Source of the DNA: CAZFNQ01 sp964652125
GTDB lineage: Bacteria; Patescibacteriota; Saccharimonadia; Saccharimonadales; JANWIN01
Direction: 5' to 3'
Assembly: GCA_964652125.1 (NCBI GenBank)
Contig: CAZZAE010000005.1
Location: 1 to 27,881 of the forward strand
Length of the DNA: 27,881 nucleotides
Made by a program: the position numbers and the translations under genes. This document shows, piece after piece, positions 14,696 to 21,782 of the stretch. The stretch's first letter is position 1. Each line of letters begins with the position of its first letter. Under the pieces are notes generated by a model. It had not been told where the DNA came from, did not search any database, and saw only the letters and a list, made by a program, of their open reading frames with translations.

Positions 14696-14704
14696 ATCAT
14701 AGCA
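14696..14704 (-). promoter_or_regulatory. Extended -10 of pilD
   Basis: Minus-strand TGC-TATGAT, 7 nt before the ATG at 14688, within the 13-mer GTGCTTATGCTAT shared with the minor-pilin operon promoter. It decides the pilD start, placing transcription at or next to 14688. Confidence 0.55.
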
Positions 14705-14741
14705 TAAGCACCTATTAGATTTTGAGGTTAAACTATGGGAA

Positions 14742-15326
14742 TTAAACGCTAGACTCAATACATTGAGCTAGGGGCTGCCCTGCTGCATCTTCTATCGCAT
14801 AGATAACTATAGTGCTTTTTAGTGGTGCAGCAGCTGCAGGTGTATATGTAGCAGTTGTTGGATAGGTACCACTACAATCAGCCTGAGTTTCTATAATATC
14901 TTTTGCAGGATCAGTAAGGGTTGGCTGAAGTGGGGTTCCTGTTTGCCCAGCCACTTGAATAACAATCCAACTTAAGTTCTTAGGGTTGGCGAGTTGCCAA
15001 ATTCTTTGGGCATTGTTAGTCGCAGGAATGAGATCGCAGTTTGTGGCTCCACCTCCCAATCCGGAGCAGGATATAACGCCTGCAGTAGTGTTTGGTACTA
15101 TTCCACCATTATTATTAACGAACTCGCTAGTAACTGCTAATAGTCTAGCGGCCTCTGTTCGGCGCTGAGTGTTACGGCTGTTACGCTGCAGGGCCGGTAC
15201 AGCCAAGAAGACGATTAGTAATATTAGTCCCGCTATGGCCAGGACGATTAAGACTTCGATGATGGTGAAGCCTTGATTGGAGTGTTCTATCGAATTGTTT
15301 CTTATTGATTTAATATTTTTGTACAT
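14742..15326 (-). CDS. Type IV prepilin, major-pilin-like (second copy)
   Basis: A 194-residue prepilin: leader MYKNIKSIRNNSIEHSNQG, cut site G/FTIIE with Glu at +5, and a long hydrophobic helix (VLIVLAIAGLILLIVFLAVPAL). QRNSRNTQRRTEAARLLAVTSEF continues the N-terminal alpha helix as in major pilins. Later the domain has CSGLGGGATNC and a final IYAIEDAAGQPLAQC, giving likely disulfides. Its C-terminus is clearly paralogous to the broken pilin just upstream (compare IYYAIEDQSGSPIAQC). I use the ATG at 15326; the frame stays open to a TTG at 15353, but that would give an unusual leader. There is no good ribosome binding site; a 6-codon ORF ending one nt before the ATG could couple initiation. 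Probably co-transcribed with the broken pilin. Confidence 0.85.
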   Translation of the reverse strand: MYKNIKSIRNNSIEHSNQGFTIIEVLIVLAIAGLILLIVFLAVPALQRNSRNTQRRTEAARLLAVTSEFVNNNGGIVPNTTAGVISCSGLGGGATNCDLIPATNNAQRIWQLANPKNLSWIVIQVAGQTGTPLQPTLTDPAKDIIETQADCSGTYPTTATYTPAAAAPLKSTIVIYAIEDAAGQPLAQCIESSV

Positions 15327-15353
15327 TTCAGGTACAAACCTTTTCCATGACAA

Positions 15354-15482
15354 TTATGAAGATGTGCATTGTGCTATTGGGCTACCACTCTGATCTTCAA
15401 TAGCATAATATATAACCAAAGATCTAATAGTAGCACCAGTGGTTGTTGGCGTGAATGCTGTCTGGCCAGCGTTTAGCGCGCC
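15354..15482 (-). CDS. C-terminal part of a type IV prepilin (5' part lost in the gap)
   Basis: The minus strand from the gap edge to the TAA at 15356-15354 encodes about 41 residues ending SLVIYYAIEDQSGSPIAQC and TSS. This matches the C-terminus of the adjacent pilin (STIVIYAIEDAAGQPLAQC), so it is the end of a paralogous prepilin, interrupted by the 100-N gap. The N-terminal start is probably the fragment at 15583-15603. The gene lies first after pilC, the usual place for the major pilin, 27 nt before the next pilin start. The length across the gap (250 nt) is not a multiple of three and is too short for a pilin, so the gap is a placeholder and real sequence is missing. Confidence 0.8.
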   Translation of the reverse strand, partial: GALNAGQTAFTPTTTGATIRSLVIYYAIEDQSGSPIAQCTSS

Positions 15483-15582
15483 NNNNNNNNNNNNNNNNNN
15501 NNNNNNNNNNNNNNNNNNNNNNNNNNNNNNNNNNNNNNNNNNNNNNNNNNNNNNNNNNNNNNNNNNNNNNNNNNNNNNNNNN
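15483..15582. other. Scaffold gap of 100 N
   Basis: Exactly 100 N, the conventional placeholder for a gap of unknown size. It falls inside a prepilin gene with a close paralogue next to it, so assembly probably broke on near-identical pilin sequence. One or more whole pilin genes could be hidden. Confidence 0.98.
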
Positions 15583-15603
15583 TTTTTTTAATTTTTTAAG
15601 CAT
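15583..15603 (-). CDS. N-terminal start of a prepilin, cut by the gap
   Basis: Seven codons on the minus strand, MLKKLKK, starting at the ATG at 15603 and running into the gap. A run of six G (AAGGGGGG) 8 nt upstream is a strong Shine-Dalgarno sequence. A short Lys-rich start is what a prepilin leader looks like, and the sequence on the other side of the gap ends a prepilin, so this is most likely the same gene. It could also belong to a separate pilin hidden in the gap. Confidence 0.6.
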
Positions 15604-15665
15604 TTGAGGTGCCCCCCTTATTAATTGATGTTAAATTGCTTATGCTATGAATGGTACGTTGGTTA

Positions 15666-15671
15666 ATTATA
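15666..15671 (-). promoter_or_regulatory. Likely -10 of the major pilin gene
   Basis: A perfect minus-strand TATAAT in the 204-nt region between pilC and the pilin start, with +1 near 15659 and a leader of about 55 nt carrying the ribosome binding site. The -35 is poor (ACTTCC), so the call is modest. Confidence 0.35.
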
Positions 15672-15704
15672 AAATGCAAGCCCTGTTAGGAAGTATTAAA
15701 TATT

Positions 15705-15717
15705 GTCGAATATCGAC
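15705..15717. repeat. Short perfect inverted repeat upstream of the pilin promoter
   Basis: GTCGA-ATA-TCGAC, 5-bp arms around 3 nt, about 35 nt upstream (on the minus strand) of the TATAAT at 15671-15666. It could be an activator or repressor site. Short enough to be chance. Confidence 0.3.
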
Positions 15718-15738
15718 CCCTGTTATATTCATAATGCC

Positions 15739-15747
15739 TGTGGATAA
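15739..15747 (-). promoter_or_regulatory. Perfect match to the DnaA box consensus
   Basis: Minus-strand TTATCCACA, the consensus DnaA box, in the pilC to pilin intergenic region. It is single, so an origin is not indicated; a role in regulating the pilin promoter is possible. About 0.2 such matches are expected by chance in a window this size. Confidence 0.25.
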
Positions 15748-15807
15748 AGATTTTTGATGTGGTGTCTGTATTTAAGGTATTCATGAGTTTGTTAATGCAA
15801 TCAAGAG

Positions 15808-17025
15808 TTAATGAATTATTGTTTTGCCTGCTAGGCCGTAGATTGGCAACAAAATCGCCGCTACAATAATAAAGGCAAAGATACCCAGAACAATCATCAT
15901 TACCGGCTCAACAATTGTTGAAATGTTTTTAACTGCGGTATCAACTTCTTTCTCATAATAATCGGCTATCTTACCCATCATAGCCTCTAGAGCGCCAGAT
16001 TGCTCTCCAATGTGTAACATATTAGTAACTAGAGGTAGAAAATTAGGGTCACCAGCTAATGAATCAGATAATGCTTTACCGCCTTTAACTTTTTCTATAG
16101 CTTTGTTTATTGAGCTCTGCACATGCACGTTATTAACGGCATCTCCAGTTATCTCCAACATTTGAATAAGCGGTACACCTGTGGCAACAAGAGTTTGGCC
16201 AGTCCTGGCAAAACGGGCCATATATAGTTTCATGAACAATTGACCAATAGGCCAAGATCTCATTTTAAGCTTATCAACTACATGCCTGCCGCCTAGAGTG
16301 TTGGCCCATCTGGTCGTAAAGATACCAGCAATAACCAGGAACAAAACTAGAACCCACCAATACTTTGTCATAAAATGAGACATCGCAAGTAGAATTGTTG
16401 TTACTAGAGGTAAAGTAGCCCCAGGTATACCTTTGTAAAGTATTTCCACCTGAGGTAAAACTTTAATGAGCATAAAGCTAACCACAGCAAACATAACTAC
16501 CAACACTATAATTGGATAGATCATTGCGCTTCGAACCTTACTTAAAATCTCAGCATCTTTTTCCTGTTGATTAGCAAGTCGTTCTAGAGCTGCATCAAGA
16601 GTTCCAGACGCTTCACCGGCAGCTACGAGACTAACAAAAACTCGGTTGAAAACTTCCGGATAATGACCTAACGACATTGCAAAGCTAGATCCACCCTCAA
16701 CGTCATTAATTACACTACTCAAAATAGCTCTTAGAGGCTTACTCTCTGTTTGGCTCATGACGTTACTTAAACTTTGGACAAGTGGTAAACCAGCATTTAT
16801 AAGAGTAGAAAGTTGTCGAGAAAACAGTACTTTATCTTTGGTTTTGACGCGGTTAAATAATTTATTTAAGCCTTCGTTAGAACCTTCCTTTAGTTTAATT
16901 GAAAGAGGCGACAAGCCTTCGCCCCTAATAAGCTTGGCAGCCGCAGCTTCACTATCAGCTTTAACCTCAGCTTTAATTTTTTGCCCAGTGCTCGAATTAC
17001 GAGCCTCATATGCATAAGTCAACAT
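15808..17025 (-). CDS. pilC: Type IV pilus inner-membrane platform protein
   Basis: A 405-residue GspF/PilC-family protein. It forms the membrane platform that couples PilB and PilT ATPase motion to pilin insertion and removal. An N-terminal cytoplasmic region (residues 1-65, starting MLTYAYEARN with typical KAEVKADSEAAAAKLIRGEGL) precedes two GspF repeats: the first from about 70 (LFSRQLSTLINAGLPLVQSL) and the second from about 272 (FARTGQTLVATGVPLIQMLEIT). Hydrophobic segments near 168-190, 210-240 and 375-400 fit the three-helix topology. Length is normal. GGAG lies 9 nt before the ATG. It sits 92 nt after pilT and upstream of the pilin genes. Confidence 0.95.
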   Translation of the reverse strand: MLTYAYEARNSSTGQKIKAEVKADSEAAAAKLIRGEGLSPLSIKLKEGSNEGLNKLFNRVKTKDKVLFSRQLSTLINAGLPLVQSLSNVMSQTESKPLRAILSSVINDVEGGSSFAMSLGHYPEVFNRVFVSLVAAGEASGTLDAALERLANQQEKDAEILSKVRSAMIYPIIVLVVMFAVVSFMLIKVLPQVEILYKGIPGATLPLVTTILLAMSHFMTKYWWVLVLFLVIAGIFTTRWANTLGGRHVVDKLKMRSWPIGQLFMKLYMARFARTGQTLVATGVPLIQMLEITGDAVNNVHVQSSINKAIEKVKGGKALSDSLAGDPNFLPLVTNMLHIGEQSGALEAMMGKIADYYEKEVDTAVKNISTIVEPVMMIVLGIFAFIIVAAILLPIYGLAGKTIIH

Positions 17026-17117
17026 TTAGAAGTCTCCAATTCCGCATGTTGATATGCCTTAGTTGAAAATCTAAAGTTATTACAAAGTATTCTGGAATTT
17101 AAGTATTGGGCTAACAT

Positions 17118-18185
17118 TTAGCTCCTCATCATCCTGTCTAACTCTTCTAGATCAACTGCATAATTTCTAGCTTCATCATAAGTGATTGTTCCATTGTGAA
17201 TTAAATTTACAAGTGTTTTATCCATTGATTGCATACCATGTTCGGCACCGGTTTGGATTACAGCTTCCAACTGATGGCTTTTCCCTTCTCGGATAATGTT
17301 ACGGACAGCTGGTGTAGCAACTAAAACCTCGGCAGCAGCAATTCGGCCACCACCAATGGCTGGAATAAGTCTCTGGGAGCAAATAGCCATTAATATGTTG
17401 GCCAACTGAGAACGAATTTGTGGCTGTTGGTGAGGAGGGAAAACGTCAACCATTCGATCTATACTTTGACTTGCTGAGTTAGTGTGTAGTGTGGCTAAAA
17501 CTAAATGTCCGGTCTCAGCAATTGTAATAGCAGATGAAATTGTTTCTAGGTCACGCATTTCGCCAATAAGTACAACATCGGGATCTTCACGCAAACTTGA
17601 ACGCAAAGCTGCAGAGAATGAATATGTATCGTAGTGGACCTCTCGTTGTACAACAATGGATTTTTTAGACTTATGTGTGTACTCAATCGGGTCTTCTATT
17701 GTAATAATATGTGCCGCACGTTCATTATTAATACGTCCAACTAAACCAGCAAGAGTAGTTGACTTACCAGAACCTGTGGGCCCAGTTACAAGCACCAAAC
17801 CTCTTGGGTAATCGGAGAATTTGTTAACAATAGGCGGTAAACCAAGCTGTTCAATAGAAAGAATTTCATTGGGTATAAGCCTTAAAGCAGCAGCCATATT
17901 TCCACGTTCATGAAAGGCGTTTACCCTAAAACGTCCTAAATCACCAAAGGCAAAGCTAAAGTCAAACTCTTTATCTTTTAGTAGGATCTGCTTTTGGTCC
18001 TCATCTAAAATGGCAAATAATAAAAGTTCTAATGATTCTTCTGTAAGTGTTTCAGATCCACTAACAGGTAATAGTGCACCATCAACACGAAGCATAGGTT
18101 GTAGTCCGACTTGCAAGTGTAAATCAGAAGCCTTTTTCTTAACGACCTCTTCTAGTAGTAATTCGATTCTTAATTGTTGTGCCAT
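17118..18185 (-). CDS. pilT: Pilus retraction ATPase
   Basis: A 355-residue hexameric ATPase that drives pilus retraction, DNA uptake and twitching. It has the N-terminal PAS-like domain (ASDLHLQVGLQPMLRVDG, residues 19-36), Walker A GPTGSGKS (135-142), Asp box TIEDPIEY (162-169), Walker B VVLIGEMRD (204-212), His box TLHTNSA (232-238) and the retraction-type C-terminal AVRNIIREGK (293-302), equivalent to the AIRNLIRE motif that separates PilT from PilB. Length matches the family (about 345-370). The ATG at 18185 is preceded by GGAAGGGTGG and lies 15 nt after the pilB stop, so the two motors are co-transcribed. An intact retraction motor implies dynamic pili, not static fibres. Confidence 0.96.
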   Translation of the reverse strand: MAQQLRIELLLEEVVKKKASDLHLQVGLQPMLRVDGALLPVSGSETLTEESLELLLFAILDEDQKQILLKDKEFDFSFAFGDLGRFRVNAFHERGNMAAALRLIPNEILSIEQLGLPPIVNKFSDYPRGLVLVTGPTGSGKSTTLAGLVGRINNERAAHIITIEDPIEYTHKSKKSIVVQREVHYDTYSFSAALRSSLREDPDVVLIGEMRDLETISSAITIAETGHLVLATLHTNSASQSIDRMVDVFPPHQQPQIRSQLANILMAICSQRLIPAIGGGRIAAAEVLVATPAVRNIIREGKSHQLEAVIQTGAEHGMQSMDKTLVNLIHNGTITYDEARNYAVDLEELDRMMRS

Positions 18186-18200
18186 TATCCACCCTTCCTT

Positions 18201-20000
18201 TTATGCACTATCTAAAGTAGCTACACGGTTAACTTCAGATAATGTAGTATACCCAGCTAAAGCTTTTAGATATCCATCTTCGCGCATTGATACCATTCCA
18301 TTTTGCTGGGCAGCTTTTTGGATTTCTAAGCTCGTTGAACGTTTGAGTATTAGGTCTTGTATCTTTTCTGTTACTTCAAAAACCTCGTATAGGCCCATTC
18401 GTCCGCTGAATCCGCCCGGGCTTTTTATGCTATCTACGCCCTTCCACAAAGTATAAGCGTTTTGCCCTCTTAGAGGCAAGTTTTCATAGCCTAAATCTTC
18501 ACCAACTTTTTTCTGTTCGTCAGCATTTGCTGGAAGCAAATGGCTTAGAGTTTGATTTATTGCTTCGGTCTCTGGCTTTGTGGACTGGTACGATTGTTTC
18601 TCTTCAGATGGTATTCGCCTGACCAACCTCTGGCCAATTACCGTATGAACCGTTGAGGCAATTAAAAAAGGCTCTATGCCCATGTCTAACAACCTAGGTA
18701 ATATGCCGGCTGCAGAATTTGTGTGTAGCGTAGAAAAAACTAAGTGCCCCGTTAGGGCAGCTTGAACTGCAAGGGTAGCGGTTTCTTTATCTCGGATTTC
18801 CCCAACCATAATTACATTAGGATCTTGTCGCAAAATAGATCGAAGACCGGTTGCAAAAGTTAATCCTACGTCGCTGTTAACTTGAATTTGATTAATTCCC
18901 GATATTTTATATTCGACTGGATCTTCTAGGGTAACTATATTAATTGCTGGGTTTTTAATTTCCTGAATAAGAGCATACATAGATGTAGATTTCCCAGAAC
19001 CGGTTGGGCCAGAGGTCAAAATCATGCCATTTGGCTTTAAAATAGCCTGACGAATCATATGTAGAGCTCTTCCCTTGTAACCCATATCCTCAAGATTAAG
19101 ACTAGTACCTGTTTTGTCTAGCAACCTAATTGCGACTTGTTCTCCCCAAACAACTGGTGCAATTGCAATACGAAGGTCAATTGGTCGCCCTGCTACCATG
19201 ACAGAGAAGCTTCCATCCTGTGGTATGCGATGTTCATCAATCTTCAAATTAGATAAAATTTTGATTCGTGAAACAATGGGTGGCTCTGTAGCTTTGGGAA
19301 GTCTCATCATTTCGCGTAGCACACCATCTATACGGCAGCGAATGCTTAAATCCTTCTCATGGGGTTCAATGTGGATATCGCTAGCACGGTTCTTAGCTGC
19401 ATATTCTAAAATAGCAGTCAGCACCTTACTTATAGGAGAATCTTGAACTATATTTTGTATATCTTTTTGTTCCGATGAGCCTTGTTCAACGACTAATTCT
19501 TCGATTTCTTTTTGGCCCGCAAAACTTTTGAATGCATTAGCGGCTGATTTATCAATTGTAGATTTATATTGCTCAAGTATATGTTTAACTCCAGCTTCAC
19601 TTGCTGCGTAGACCTTGAGTGGACGACCAATTTTATTTGCTAAAAAGTCAACTGCTTGTACATTATCAGCGTCTAGCATAGCAACAACTAACCGATGTTG
19701 CATTTCACCAAGTGGCACAGCCATATAACGCTCAGCTGAATCTTGCGGTAAAAGTGCTAAGACGGATGGTTCTATTGTTGCTTTACTTAAGTTAACATAG
19801 GGTACTTTTGTGGCTTTAGCTATGGCATGAGTCAAGATTTCGTCAGAGACTCCGCCCTGATTCACGAGCATACTAAAAAGTGGCGTACTGTTTTTGGTGG
19901 CTTCTTGCTTTAATTGTTCCAGCTTTTCACTAGTTAACAGGCCATCTTTTATTAGGTTCTCTTCGACCTGCTTTTGTGTACTGGCAGAAAGAACACTCAT
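18201..20000 (-). CDS. pilB: Pilus extension ATPase, lacking the usual zinc cysteines
   Basis: A 599-residue GspE/PilB-family ATPase that powers pilin polymerisation. The N-terminal MshEN-like domain (about 15-145) is followed by the ATPase: ASDIHIEPHEKD (206-217), Walker A GPTGSGKS (331-338), Asp box TLEDPVEY (357-364), Walker B VIMVGEIRD (396-404) and His box TLHTNSA (424-430), then VIGQRLVRRI (454-463). In most PilB/GspE proteins a CxxC...CxxC zinc-binding loop follows. Here residues 464-540 contain no cysteine, and a longer polar stretch takes its place before GRMGLYEVFEV. The N-terminal domain lacks an obvious complete c-di-GMP-binding RLG motif. It follows the 83-residue membrane protein by 14 nt and precedes pilT by 15 nt. 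Confidence 0.95.
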   Translation of the reverse strand: MSVLSASTQKQVEENLIKDGLLTSEKLEQLKQEATKNSTPLFSMLVNQGGVSDEILTHAIAKATKVPYVNLSKATIEPSVLALLPQDSAERYMAVPLGEMQHRLVVAMLDADNVQAVDFLANKIGRPLKVYAASEAGVKHILEQYKSTIDKSAANAFKSFAGQKEIEELVVEQGSSEQKDIQNIVQDSPISKVLTAILEYAAKNRASDIHIEPHEKDLSIRCRIDGVLREMMRLPKATEPPIVSRIKILSNLKIDEHRIPQDGSFSVMVAGRPIDLRIAIAPVVWGEQVAIRLLDKTGTSLNLEDMGYKGRALHMIRQAILKPNGMILTSGPTGSGKSTSMYALIQEIKNPAINIVTLEDPVEYKISGINQIQVNSDVGLTFATGLRSILRQDPNVIMVGEIRDKETATLAVQAALTGHLVFSTLHTNSAAGILPRLLDMGIEPFLIASTVHTVIGQRLVRRIPSEEKQSYQSTKPETEAINQTLSHLLPANADEQKKVGEDLGYENLPLRGQNAYTLWKGVDSIKSPGGFSGRMGLYEVFEVTEKIQDLILKRSTSLEIQKAAQQNGMVSMREDGYLKALAGYTTLSEVNRVATLDSA

Positions 20001-20014
20001 AAATTTTAATCTTT

Positions 20015-20266
20015 TTACTGGCTTCTATTATTAAATGGTTGCCCGTTGGAACTACCACCAATTTTTATCAACTGGGTTGGATCAATCGACTTATCATTGA
20101 AATATTTTTTATCTAACTCAGGGAAATTTGGCGTTATAGGGTCAATCACTTCTACCTTTTGTTGGCGGTTTTTGGGTGCAGTTATTAACTTGCCAGAAAT
20201 TACTACAGACAATATTGCACTAATAAAGACAACTCCGGCAATTAAAATGATATCTTTTTGCTTCAT
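20015..20266 (-). CDS. Small single-pass membrane protein in the PilP position
   Basis: An 83-residue protein: a short basic N-terminus, one hydrophobic helix (about 5-27, DIILIAGVVFISAILSVVISG), then an extracytoplasmic tail with VEVIDPITPNFPELDKKYFNDKSI. The gene lies between pilO and pilB, where diderm bacteria have pilP, and is coupled to pilO by an ATGA overlap (20263-20266). PilP normally binds PilN-PilO through an unstructured N-terminal segment and links them to the secretin PilQ. A monoderm needs no secretin, so this may be the PilNO-binding remnant without the outer domain. No lipobox cysteine is present. Sequence similarity to PilP is not evident to me, so the role is from position. 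Confidence 0.7.
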   Translation of the reverse strand: MKQKDIILIAGVVFISAILSVVISGKLITAPKNRQQKVEVIDPITPNFPELDKKYFNDKSIDPTQLIKIGGSSNGQPFNNRSQ

Positions 20267-20940
20267 TTAACAACCTCAGTTCTAATAGTTAAGTCTTTTT
20301 GCGGTTGAAAGTAGGTTACTGCGGTCAAATTAAAGGTTAAGGCTTTATCGGTGCCAGTAAATATTAATGTATTTACATTTATTGGCCGAATTGATCTTTC
20401 AAAAACAGAAATTAGCTTTTGAATATCGGAATAACTTCCTTGTGCATTCACCGAAAAAGGCATATTTACAGGTATTGGAGAGTTGCTAGATGTTAATCCA
20501 GCTTGGGCCAACTCATCATCGGTACCCGAATAACTAACATTACTAAGATGGACCTGACTTGTCAGTTTATCTAGACTTGCTGTCAGAGCTGGGAAATCAT
20601 ATTTACTAGGCAGAGCGTCCAGAGTAATTTTGGCATTATCACCATCTTTATCTCCAGTACCAGTAGGATTACCACCCAATGCATTGGATGACGTACTAGT
20701 AAATACTTTATAAGCTGAAGTTAACGGAGTAGTAGCATCTACATTTTTTCTTAACTGATCTCTAGCTGCTTCTTTTTTGGCAATTACTCTAGATTGGTAT
20801 GCCCTTTGGCTTAGTAATGCTTTGCTGGCAACAAGTGAGAAAACTACGAAAAAAGAACTGGCTGCTAATGCAACAATCATAACCGTATTGGCATTATTGA
20901 TTTGTAATCGTTTGGCTGATTGAGTTAATTTATTTGCCAT
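20263..20940 (-). CDS. pilO: Pilus alignment protein, PilO-like
   Basis: A 225-residue single-pass membrane protein. A basic N-terminus (LTQSAKRLQINNANTVM) precedes the helix at about 20-43 (VMIVALAASSFFVVFSLVASKALL). A short coiled coil follows (SRVIAKKEAARDQLRKNVDA, 51-70), then an extracytoplasmic ferredoxin-like domain (about 120-220: LPSKYDFPALTASLDKLTSQVHLSNVSYSG ... YSDIQKLISVFERSIRPINVNTLIFTGTD). That YxxI..FL.xLE-style segment is typical of PilO. It would pair with PilN as a dimer in the membrane. Position directly after pilN (8-nt gap) supports the name. Confidence 0.85.
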   Translation of the reverse strand: MANKLTQSAKRLQINNANTVMIVALAASSFFVVFSLVASKALLSQRAYQSRVIAKKEAARDQLRKNVDATTPLTSAYKVFTSTSSNALGGNPTGTGDKDGDNAKITLDALPSKYDFPALTASLDKLTSQVHLSNVSYSGTDDELAQAGLTSSNSPIPVNMPFSVNAQGSYSDIQKLISVFERSIRPINVNTLIFTGTDKALTFNLTAVTYFQPQKDLTIRTEVVK

Positions 20941-20948
20941 ATTATTAC

Positions 20949-21782
20949 CTACTGGTTAGTTTGCACATTACTTTGCTGAGGAGCTGCTTTAAAAAGATCG
21001 GTCGGTTGTTCCGTTTTAGAACGAGTTGTAACTATTTGGGGAACGACAAGTTTGGTAGGTTTAGAGCTATCAAATATATCTGGAACAAAGTTAAGGCTTA
21101 TTGAGTAAGTCGCAACTTTTTCAGTACGCCCAAAACTACCTAAGACGACATTTGTAAATGCATTTGGTGCAATTTGCCAATTCGATTTCCAATTGGCCCC
21201 AACATTGGGTTCATTGGTTTGGTCGGCATTATTATCGGTGAGGCAAATGTAGTTAGAACCCTCGTGGCTAACGACATCATTGGCTTTGTAAGAGTTACCA
21301 GATGCCCATTCACCTTTGCCCGAACCTATGCCGAAAGTAGTGAATTTTAAGGTGTCGACAAATTTATTTACTGTAACTATTTTATCTGCAGTACCGGTAA
21401 AAGTCATTGTATTGGCACCAAAGGTTACTGAAAGAGATGAAATATTAACATTATTGGGAACTATCTGTTTTAAATAACCGAAAAGCCGTGATGTAACTGG
21501 TTTATTAGCGTGTAAAGTTGGCAAACTACTTAATTGATTTTGAATTGTTAGCACTTTGCTTAAGTCATTAATAGACAGCAATTTATTAGTGTCTGTTTTA
21601 ATATCATTATTTAGACCTTTTAAGTGTTGCTTTTGGAATACGTCAACTACCAAAAATAAAAGTACTAAAATAGTTAAACTAATACCTGCTACCAGTACTG
21701 CTATACCGACAACTGTACGCTTTACGCGTTGAGCACGGATATATTCAAGCTTTACATCTGGTAAAAGATTAAACTGGATCAT
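20949..21782 (-). CDS. pilN: Pilus alignment protein PilN with an inserted CBM-like module
   Basis: A 277-residue PilN. The N-terminus IQFNLLPDVK is the conserved INLLP-type motif that docks on PilM in the cytoplasm. A helix spans residues about 24-49, a coiled coil about 52-80, and a PilN-like extracytoplasmic domain follows (SRLFGYLKQIVPNNVNISSLSVTF; FVDTLKFTTF). Residues about 156-206 break this domain with a module reading GEWASGNSYKANDVVSHEG ... SNYICLTDN ... NWKSNWQIA. This is the W-x-Y-x-G/N-D-V-V-x-G-x-Y pattern of CBM5/12 (ChiC-type) carbohydrate-binding domains. The PilN fold resumes with NAFTNVVLGSFGRTEKVATYSISLNF. The gene overlaps pilM by ATGA (21779-21782). The PilN call is firm; the insert is a pattern match. 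Confidence 0.88.
   Translation of the reverse strand: MIQFNLLPDVKLEYIRAQRVKRTVVGIAVLVAGISLTILVLLFLVVDVFQKQHLKGLNNDIKTDTNKLLSINDLSKVLTIQNQLSSLPTLHANKPVTSRLFGYLKQIVPNNVNISSLSVTFGANTMTFTGTADKIVTVNKFVDTLKFTTFGIGSGKGEWASGNSYKANDVVSHEGSNYICLTDNNADQTNEPNVGANWKSNWQIAPNAFTNVVLGSFGRTEKVATYSISLNFVPDIFDSSKPTKLVVPQIVTTRSKTEQPTDLFKAAPQQSNVQTNQ

Noticed and set aside
15739..15747. DnaA box as sign of a replication origin
   Set aside because: Only one perfect box is seen, with no cluster, no AT-rich unwinding element and no dnaA or dnaN nearby.
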